Assembly (NCBI GenBank): GCA_003170825.1
Contig: PMYL01000046.1
Location: forward strand, 1 to 60,865
Length of the DNA stretch: 60,865 nucleotides
Origin: Acidobacteriaceae bacterium
Lineage (GTDB): Bacteria > Acidobacteriota > Terriglobia > Terriglobales > Acidobacteriaceae
Direction of reading: 5' to 3'
A model generated the notes under the pieces. That model saw only the letters and a list, made by a program, of their open reading frames with translations, was not told where the DNA came from and searched no databases. Shown piece after piece: positions 55,598 to 60,865 of this stretch; positions within the stretch are counted from its first letter, which is position 1, and each line of letters opens with the position of its first letter. Made by a program: the position numbers and the translations under genes.

Positions 55598-56125
55598 TCA
55601 CAACCGCAGCCCCGCCCGCAAATCCTTCATCAACAGCATCAGGTGCAGGTCATTCTCAGGACACGGCACAAAGTCGAAGCGCCGGTAGAACGCGGCTGCC
55701 TGAGCGTCGATGGCATGAACCAAGGCAGCGCGCGCTCCAACGATGTCCGCTGCGCCGGCAATGCGAACCAGCGCATCTTTGAGCATGGCCTTCCCGAGAC
55801 CAGCTCCCTGTTCGGTTTTGTCCACCGCAAGCCGGGTCAGCACAATCACCGGAACCGGATGATTTGCCAGCCCTTTTGCCACGCGCGGCGGCGCATCTTC
55901 CCGGCGGGTACTCCCGGTTGCTATCGAGTAATAGGCGACCACGCGGCCAGCGCGGTGAACCACATAGGTGCGTGAGGTCTCGTTCTGCTGGTTCGTCCAG
56001 GCAAAACGCTTCAGCCAGTTACTGAGCGAAGCATGATCGCCGCAGTCGAAGGAATCGACATCGTGGATCCGAGCGAGGGGTTCGACCGGCGAGAGTGGCG
56101 CGGAATGCGGCTCAGGCCTGCTCAA
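55598..56125 (-). CDS. GNAT acetyltransferase toxin (TacT-like)
   Basis: A 175-aa protein. GNAT fold: YVVHRAGRVVAYYSIATGST, PVPVIVLTRLAVDKTEQGAG with the acetyl-CoA loop GAGLGKAMLKDALVRI, and YRRFDFVPC. Toxins of this kind acetylate charged tRNA to block translation. The DUF1778 antitoxin gene upstream overlaps its start by 14 nt, the usual TacA-TacT order. An ordinary type II module. Confidence 0.85.
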   Translation of the reverse strand: MSRPEPHSAPLSPVEPLARIHDVDSFDCGDHASLSNWLKRFAWTNQQNETSRTYVVHRAGRVVAYYSIATGSTRREDAPPRVAKGLANHPVPVIVLTRLAVDKTEQGAGLGKAMLKDALVRIAGAADIVGARAALVHAIDAQAAAFYRRFDFVPCPENDLHLMLLMKDLRAGLRL

Positions 56126-56393
56126 GGATGGAAGGCTCCCGCAACAGCTTTTCCAACTGTGGAAGGCGCCGGGCAGGTTGGTCTAGCGCTTCGGTGAAGG
56201 CCTGCCATTGCTCGTCGGAGAGCACGAAATGCGTTTGGTCCGCCAGCGTGCGCTCGGCGCGCTCCGAGGCGCTCTCTAAGATGAAGGCGCTGACGCTGAC
56301 CCCGGCAAAGGCCGCCGCCCGGCTGATGGTGGAAACATCGCGCTCTGAGGCGCGCAGATGAAACCGATGCTCTTTTCTCATCGCGACAGGCAT
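56112..56393 (-). CDS. DUF1778 antitoxin (TacA-like)
   Basis: A 93-aa ribbon-helix-helix protein: EHRFHLRASERDVSTISRAA, AFAGVSVSAFILESASERAE, RTLADQTHFVLSDEQWQAFT. It binds the GNAT toxin and represses the operon. ATG 56393 follows GGAGAAGAAT; the frame extends to 56447. Confidence 0.85.
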   Translation of the reverse strand: MPVAMRKEHRFHLRASERDVSTISRAAAFAGVSVSAFILESASERAERTLADQTHFVLSDEQWQAFTEALDQPARRLPQLEKLLREPSILEQA

Positions 56394-56476
56394 ATTCTTC
56401 TCCGTGCACCCATTGTACGCCAATTCGAGCATGAATTGCGACAACAAAATAAACGCGGCTACCGGCCCACGCAGGT

Positions 56477-56953
56477 CTACTCCGCTTCCTTCGCCGGTTC
56501 GGCCGCTTCCTTCGCCGGGTCGAGGGTGTGGAAGCCTTCGGCTTTTGCGGCTTCAAGCAACTGGGGCGAGGCGGAGACGAAGATGATCTCCGTGCCCTGG
56601 AACATGTCGCGGGCGACCAGCGCGGCGGCCAGTTGCAGGGTGTCGGGCCAGCGCAGCGTGGTGCGGTCGAGAAGCTGGCGCGCGGCTTCTAGCACGGCCG
56701 GGTTCAGCGGCTCCTGCACCATGCGCGCGGCCTCAAGGCGCAGGCTATCGAGCGCGGCCGTGGCGTCTTCCGGGGAGATGCCGCCGGACCTTTCTCGCCG
56801 CCGGACCGCCGCGTATACCTCCAGCGGCGTGGAGGCCGAGATCAGCTTGCGGTTGTCCTCGACGGCCTCCATCAGGCGAATCAGGGCGCCGGTGCCCTGA
56901 TCCTGTACAAAGAGCCTGGCGAAGGCCGTGGACTCAAGGAAGTAGCAGCTCAC
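56477..56953 (-). CDS. PIN-domain protein, degenerate active site
   Basis: A 158-aa PIN-fold protein. The usual acidic residues are partly changed: the first Asp is Glu7 (YFLESTAFARLF), Glu45 (PLEVYAAV) is kept, Asp104 (RWPDTLQLAAAL) is kept, and the last Asp position reads Ser129 (FVSASPQLLEAAKAEGF). This suggests weak or altered nuclease activity. Its start overlaps the upstream gene by 4 bp. The C-terminus is a Lys/Ala/Glu repeat (PAKEAAEPAKEAE). Confidence 0.7.
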   Translation of the reverse strand: MSCYFLESTAFARLFVQDQGTGALIRLMEAVEDNRKLISASTPLEVYAAVRRRERSGGISPEDATAALDSLRLEAARMVQEPLNPAVLEAARQLLDRTTLRWPDTLQLAAALVARDMFQGTEIIFVSASPQLLEAAKAEGFHTLDPAKEAAEPAKEAE

Positions 56954-57672
56954 AGGTTCCCCCGTTCCTCTTCAATGGCCTCGGCGATGGAGTCGCCATG
57001 GACCGCGACGGGATGGAAGCGCTGCGCTTCATCGGGGATGCCGGCCTCGGCGCGGTTGAGGCGGATGGTGGTGGTGGGATAGGCGGGGGTCTTGGGGTTG
57101 GCGATCTTGCTGGTGACCACGACGCCGCGCTGGATGGCCTCAGCCAACACCGCCTGGCGCGACTCGGGATGCTGATTCCAGCGGAAGGCCTTGCGCGGCA
57201 GGAAGGAGTCGCGGAACCACTTGAGGGCGATGAAGGCATGTCCGCCCCGCTCGGCTTCGGCCAGCGCGGCGCACAGCTCTTTGACGCGGACGTCCAGGTC
57301 GGCGGGGATCACGGCCTCCTGGCTGTCGTCGTCCTCGTCGTCGAAGGCAGGCTCGGCAGCGGCGCGGGGCGCGCGGGCAGCCCGCGGGGCAGGCTCGCCG
57401 TCGCCGATGCGCTCGAAGTAGATGCGCACCTCGTCGTCTTCCGGCGACCAGGTGTCAGCCGGCGCATTGCGGCGCTTGCTGCGGCCGTTCTCGCCGCACA
57501 GCTCCACGATCGCCAGGTATCCGGGCGGGGCCAGGAAATGCAATGCCCGCGCCAGTCCGGGATCGGCGGATTCCCCCAGATCGTTCAATGCTTCTTCGAT
57601 GATCTCTTCCGCGTCGGGAATGCTCAGGTTGCCTACTTCTACGCTGCTTTGCGCAGCTTTTGCCGATTTCAT
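56950..57672 (-). CDS. Unrecognised protein coupled to the PIN-domain gene
   Basis: A 240-aa soluble protein. N-terminal helical segment (EEIIEEALNDLGESADPGLA, HFLAPPGYLAIVELCGENG), a ~50-residue acidic/Ala-rich linker (AFDDEDDDSQEAV), and a C-terminal segment (ALKWFRDSFLPRKAF, AIQRGVVVTSKIANPKTPAY, TTTIRLNR) that resembles a winged-helix fold. It is the first gene of a two-gene unit; its stop overlaps the PIN start (ATGA). It does not look like a known VapB antitoxin. Function is unknown; regulation or inhibition of the PIN protein is inferred from position only. Confidence 0.55.
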   Translation of the reverse strand: MKSAKAAQSSVEVGNLSIPDAEEIIEEALNDLGESADPGLARALHFLAPPGYLAIVELCGENGRSKRRNAPADTWSPEDDEVRIYFERIGDGEPAPRAARAPRAAAEPAFDDEDDDSQEAVIPADLDVRVKELCAALAEAERGGHAFIALKWFRDSFLPRKAFRWNQHPESRQAVLAEAIQRGVVVTSKIANPKTPAYPTTTIRLNRAEAGIPDEAQRFHPVAVHGDSIAEAIEEERGNL

Positions 57673-58454
57673 TGATTTCTTCTCCGTATGCCGCGCCTCC
57701 CGCCTGCGGGCGAAAGACAGCAGCTGTAGTTCTAAATCCGCGCCATTGCCATGGATACATTTCGACCCATTGCGGCGATGGTCAGGGCGTTTGTCAACTG
57801 GTTCCGCGGGCTCTTGCCTTTATTCTGCAAGTGGATGCGGGGCCGGCGGCATCTCCCGAATCAATGTAAGGCAATCCAAGGTATGGAAACGGCTCAACCC
57901 TAATGAAAGCCATCTTCGTCTTCTACCCCACATGAATTCGAGAAAGACTTTAGCTAATCCCTCGGTTCAAAGCTATACGCAACCCAGTGTACCCTATCAT
58001 GCAGTTTTTTGGCAGAGCCTGGCGGAACATGTGTGCGTTCCGTCACATGGGCAACCCCGAATGGCAGGAAAAGGTGCGCGTCCGCGGCTACCAGCTTCCC
58101 AAGGGGGCCGACAAGGCATCCAGAATCAATATTTACGGGTGCTTGCAGGGACCGTCCACGCCGGCGGCTTGATCGACTTTGCGCCGCGCGAAAATCGTCC
58201 GGATCGGGGCTGCCGCGGATTCCCGGCTGCTGTTTGGAGCGGAAATGGACGGTTCCGGGGGCGCTTTGGTCGGCTGCGAGGCGGAATGCAAGTATAGAGC
58301 CAAACCGCTCAGACTATCGCCGGGGACGGTGCGATGCTGTGTCAGTGTGCGGGTTGTTGCGCGCTCTGGAGCGGAATTACGGACCAACTCCGGCGCGCGC
58401 ATGGTTCATGCAATCGCTCGGCAGCCGGAACGCATTCAGAAGGAGGCCGTCCAG
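57673..58454. other. 782-bp region between the PIN operon and the Crp-like gene
   Basis: No convincing gene. A 61-codon frame at 57987-58172 (MQFFGRAWRNMC, RVRGYQLPKGADKAS) lacks a ribosome binding site. The crp frame continues upstream to 58179, but its text there is not protein-like. It holds the promoters of both divergent units. Confidence 0.4.
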
Positions 58455-59198
58455 ATGGATGGAGTCGAGAAGAAGCACTTTGATACCACCGCCTATCTTG
58501 CGACCGAAGGGCCGGGGCGGAAAATTGTCCGTCTCAAGGCCAAGCAGGTTTTCTTTTCTCAGGGAAGCCGGGCCGGCTCGGTGTTTTATCTCCAGACTGG
58601 CCGGGCCAGGCTCACCGTCGTTTCCAAGAAGGGCAAAGAAGCCACGGTTACGCTTCTCGCCGCCGGGGACTTTTTCGGCGAGGAGTCGATGGTCGGAACG
58701 GACCCGGTTCGAACCACCACAGCGACGGCCATTACCGTCTGTGTGGTGCTCGAGATTGTGAAGGAGCGGCTGCTTCGCGTCCTGCACGAGGAGCACGCCT
58801 TCTCCGACTTTTTCATGCAGTTCACCCTGAGCCGGGGCATGAGAACCCAGGCGGATCTGGTCGATCAGCTCTTCAACTCGAGCGAAAGGCGTTTGGCGCG
58901 GATACTCCTGTTAATGGCGCAATTCGGTGAGCCGGGCGAGCCGGAGACGCAGATTCCACCCATTACCCAGGAGACGCTCGCGGAGATGATCGGCACAACC
59001 CGGTCACGCGTCAGCTTCTTCATGAATCGCTTCAGGAAGCTCGGCTACATCGATTACAACGGCCACATCCAGGTTCACAAGTTGCTGCTCGACACGGTTC
59101 TGCACGATGGATTGCCGGAGGAGAACGCATCCCGGCCCAAGCTGCTCGATCCCCCACCCAGCAAGGCACGAACCGCCAAGCGGGCGATGGTGGCGTGA
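58455..59198 (+). CDS. Crp/Fnr family transcriptional regulator
   Basis: A 247-aa regulator. N-terminal cyclic-nucleotide-binding beta-roll (KAKQVFFSQGSRAGSVFYLQ, GRARLTVVSKKGKEATVTLL, AAGDFFGEESMVGTDPVRTT), a long dimer helix, and a winged-helix C-terminus (ITQETLAEMIGTTRSRVSFF, MNRFRKLGYIDYNGHIQVHK). No CxxC/Cys cluster of Fnr is present, so it should sense a nucleotide or other ligand. The start chosen is the ATG at 58455, 8 nt after AGGAGG; the frame extends to 58179. Confidence 0.9.
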   Translation: MDGVEKKHFDTTAYLATEGPGRKIVRLKAKQVFFSQGSRAGSVFYLQTGRARLTVVSKKGKEATVTLLAAGDFFGEESMVGTDPVRTTTATAITVCVVLEIVKERLLRVLHEEHAFSDFFMQFTLSRGMRTQADLVDQLFNSSERRLARILLLMAQFGEPGEPETQIPPITQETLAEMIGTTRSRVSFFMNRFRKLGYIDYNGHIQVHKLLLDTVLHDGLPEENASRPKLLDPPPSKARTAKRAMVA

Positions 59199-59273
59199 GC
59201 GGCGGCCAAACGCATTGAATTCACTCGTCCGCAAAGCCGGATGCAAACCGCGATTCGCTCCAGAGGAGATAGT

Positions 59274-59447
59274 ATGTCGTTCGGACTATACGCTGCCGGG
59301 TTCGCAATCGTAATCGGCGGACTGGTGTACGCCGCGCACCTTGTGCACCTGCCCACGCAATGGATTGTGGTGGGTGCGATTGTGCTCATCGGCATTGGGA
59401 TTCTATCGGCCGTGAAAGCCACACGCCAGAAAGACCCTGCCAAATAG
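59274..59447 (+). CDS. 57-aa membrane protein
   Basis: MSFGLYAAGFAIVIGGLVYA then a second helix (WIVVGAIVLIGIGILSAV) and KATRQKDPAK. Two membrane helices with a short loop. AGAGGAGATAGT precedes the ATG, so it is likely real. It follows the Crp-like gene by 75 bp and may share its transcript. Function unknown; similar small helix-hairpin proteins are often unannotated. Confidence 0.7.
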   Translation: MSFGLYAAGFAIVIGGLVYAAHLVHLPTQWIVVGAIVLIGIGILSAVKATRQKDPAK

Positions 59448-59684
59448 GGATTTTGCCGGCATCCGGGTTTCCCGCGGTTGGCTTGAACCACAAGGCGCAG
59501 GCGCCTCCGAATCGATCGGCGGCGGGGTGCGGGAGATCGACCCGGCAGTGAAGTGGCCTGTGTTCTCCATGGCGCTACAGCGGAGCCAGAGTAGATGTAC
59601 CCCTATAGCAAGCCCGCCTGGTGGCTCGCCGCGGCGAGCCACCCAGAAAACTCTCTGCAAGGACACGTTTACTCTGGTTCCGCT
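59448..59684. other. Intergenic stretch
   Basis: No gene seen. Region between the 57-aa gene and repeat copy C. GC-rich with a GGCTCGCCGCGGCGAGCC palindrome (59621-59638), a perfect hairpin. Confidence 0.5.
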
Positions 59685-59813
59685 CTAGTACCGAGGCCGC
59701 GTGATTGTGGAATGCCAGGAATGTAGCGCCGGTCTCCAGACCGGCTGTCGTGCGGGCGTCCACGCCCGCACTTGTCCAGGAGCAATTACCAAATTACACA
59801 GCCAACGCACTAG
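59685..59813 (+). repeat. 129-bp double-hairpin dispersed repeat, copy C
   Basis: Same length and orientation as copies A and B. It starts CTAGTACCGAGG and ends GCACTAG. Both 18-nt hairpins (GCCGGTCT-CC-AGACCGGC and GCGGGCGT-CC-ACGCCCGC) are perfect. Confidence 0.88.
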
Positions 59814-60202
59814 TGTCCTGAGTCAAAAGTTCTTTCTATAAAAAGGCTGTCATCCTGAGCGGAGTTGGACGCGTTTTTTGCGCCCAACGCAGTCAAAAGC
59901 CTGCCCTGAGCGTAGCCGAAGGGGACCTGTGGTTCGGGTTCTCAAATTGCGACGAATTTCAGACTCACCGCTCTAGATCTGTCCTGGCAAATCGGCTTTA
60001 ACAGGTCGTGACGGTTGGCAAATGATAGGGTTTTCCCTCGTGCTGCCGTGAAATCGCTTCGAAAGAGGGCAAATAACGACTTTTTAGTCCGGGCGAAGGC
60101 CCTGCCGGGCACGACCGGGCCTTTGCCCTTGGAACGAATGCAAGAAAAGATTGCGAGCCGGGCAATCGGGGGGGTATCTTCTCTCATGCCCGGGAAAGCA
60201 AA
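59814..60202. other. 389-bp region with ACPERSR-type repeat, upstream of the FAD gene
   Basis: No convincing gene; a minus-strand frame (59942-60388) mostly overlaps the oxidoreductase gene. At 59896-59920 it carries the segment shared with the trpF insertion, and near 59850 a CATCCTGAGCGGAG relative. It should also contain the promoter of the oxidoreductase gene. Confidence 0.5.
59896..59920 (+). repeat. Dispersed repeat segment shared with the trpF insertion
   Basis: It matches trpF positions 45825-45849 at 24 of 25 bases; core TGCCCTGAGCG, then TAGCCGAA here and GAGCCGAA in trpF. Confidence 0.7.
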
Positions 60203-60865
60203 ATGACAATTCCGGTTCAATCGACGAGTCTCCTGAACGGCGATCGCGTCGTCATCGTCGGCGGCGGACCAGCCGGCGCGTTTTTCGCCATCCATCTTCT
60301 CCGGGAAGCCAGGCAGCTCGGTCTGAACCTCGAGGTCGTCATCGTCGAGAAGCGTGGTCCGTCCGGCCTGAACTTCGACGACTTTCAATGCCGGGGATGC
60401 AACTTCTGCGCAGGCCTTATCTCACCGAGGTTGAATGAGATACTCGACGAGTGCGGTCTCGTCGTTCCGGAGGAAATCATCCAGGAGCGCATCGACTACG
60501 TCTGGATACACGGGCAGTGGAAGAATCTCCGGCTTCGAGTTCCCAAAGACAAGCAGATGTACTCAGTATTCCGGGGCTCGTTGCCCGGCAGGAGGACCGG
60601 CAGGCCTGCGGGGTTCGATGGGTTTCTGCTCGGTGAAGCGGTGAAGGAAGGCGCGCGCATCCAGTTTGGCGAAGTCCAGGCGATTGCCTACGACGCGTCG
60701 GGGATGCCCGAGCTCACGATGAGGGCGACCTCCGGGGAGAAGGTTTCGCTCGATGCCAGCTTCGTGGTTATCGCGACCGGAATCAATGCGCACTGCGGCT
60801 TCGACTATGGCGCCGATGGGCTCATCGCCTCCATCAAGCGGATGAATCCGTCGTTCGTTCCCGGC
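60203..60865 (+). CDS. FAD-dependent oxidoreductase with N-terminal cysteine cluster (partial)
   Basis: The gene begins at ATG 60203 and runs off the window, 221 codons without a stop. The Rossmann FAD motif is VVIVGGGPAGAFFAIHLLRE, with Glu (VVIVEKRGP) for the FAD ribose. It continues with the unusual FQCRGCNFCAGLISPRLNE, which has three cysteines in CxxCxxC order. FVVIATGINAHCGF is a second nucleotide-contact motif. It is most like geranylgeranyl-reductase-type proteins; the cysteine cluster may bind iron-sulfur (inference). The C-terminal half is not visible. Confidence 0.8.
   Translation, partial: MTIPVQSTSLLNGDRVVIVGGGPAGAFFAIHLLREARQLGLNLEVVIVEKRGPSGLNFDDFQCRGCNFCAGLISPRLNEILDECGLVVPEEIIQERIDYVWIHGQWKNLRLRVPKDKQMYSVFRGSLPGRRTGRPAGFDGFLLGEAVKEGARIQFGEVQAIAYDASGMPELTMRATSGEKVSLDASFVVIATGINAHCGFDYGADGLIASIKRMNPSFVPG

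Noticed and set aside
57987..58172. 61-codon frame (MQFFGRAWRNMC...)
   Set aside because: No ribosome binding site or recognisable family; cannot be supported as a gene though not excluded.

Overview
This 60.9 kb window is a GC-rich bacterial chromosome segment. It most resembles a soil Acidobacteriota (Terriglobia/Acidobacteriaceae-like); this is inferred from gene style and repeats, not from a marker gene. The gene content behind that view is an ECF sigma/anti-sigma operon with LiaF-like and DUF4097 proteins, a bacterial G1 glutamic peptidase, exported repair enzymes, many short hairpin repeats and numerous orphan toxin-antitoxin pairs. I see no rRNA, tRNA, CRISPR array, phage block or complete insertion sequence.

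Layout. 1-5.7 kb: a hairpin repeat, a very large GH94-like protein, a YkgJ metal-binding protein and alanine racemase. 5.8-10.3 kb (minus): five overlapping genes for an ECF sigma factor, its zinc-finger anti-sigma factor and three membrane proteins. 10.5-15.4 kb: methionine sulfoxide repair, with exported MsrA, exported MsrB, the DipZ electron relay and a free-methionine-R-sulfoxide reductase. 15.5-20.1 kb: glgC, an outer-membrane barrel, a YdcF-like protein and a nitroreductase. 20.3-23.1 kb: a compact three-gene island (MqsR-like, MqsA-like and a KGGTGR-motif P-loop ATPase with a repeat-like C-terminus) behind a duplicated palindromic operator. This is the best candidate for an undescribed conflict or regulatory system.

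23.6-34.6 kb: asnS, an XRE-cupin regulator, a PIG-L deacetylase/GT4/(alpha/alpha)6 glycosidase operon, an exported phospholipase C-like protein, a nucleotidase, a zinc-ribbon coiled-coil protein and a G1 peptidase. 34.8-44.4 kb: exported GH13 enzyme, a decapitated SPFH gene, RhuM, glpK, rpsA, an exported proteasome-like Ntn hydrolase and a secreted beta-helix protein.

44.6-53.4 kb is an aromatic amino-acid run: trpC-trpF-trpB-trpA-chorismate mutase-DAHP synthase-tyrA. It is interrupted on the same strand by a RelB/RelE-type pair, a PD-(D/E)XK-like nuclease, a small membrane protein and a DUF5677-like protein. trpF carries an in-frame insertion derived from a dispersed hairpin repeat. 53.4-57.7 kb (minus) holds a radical SAM gene between two small membrane proteins, a GNAT/DUF1778 toxin-antitoxin pair and a PIN-domain gene coupled to an unrecognised partner. 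58.4-60.9 kb holds a Crp/Fnr regulator, a 57-aa membrane protein, the third copy of the 129-bp repeat and the start of a FAD oxidoreductase that runs off the window.
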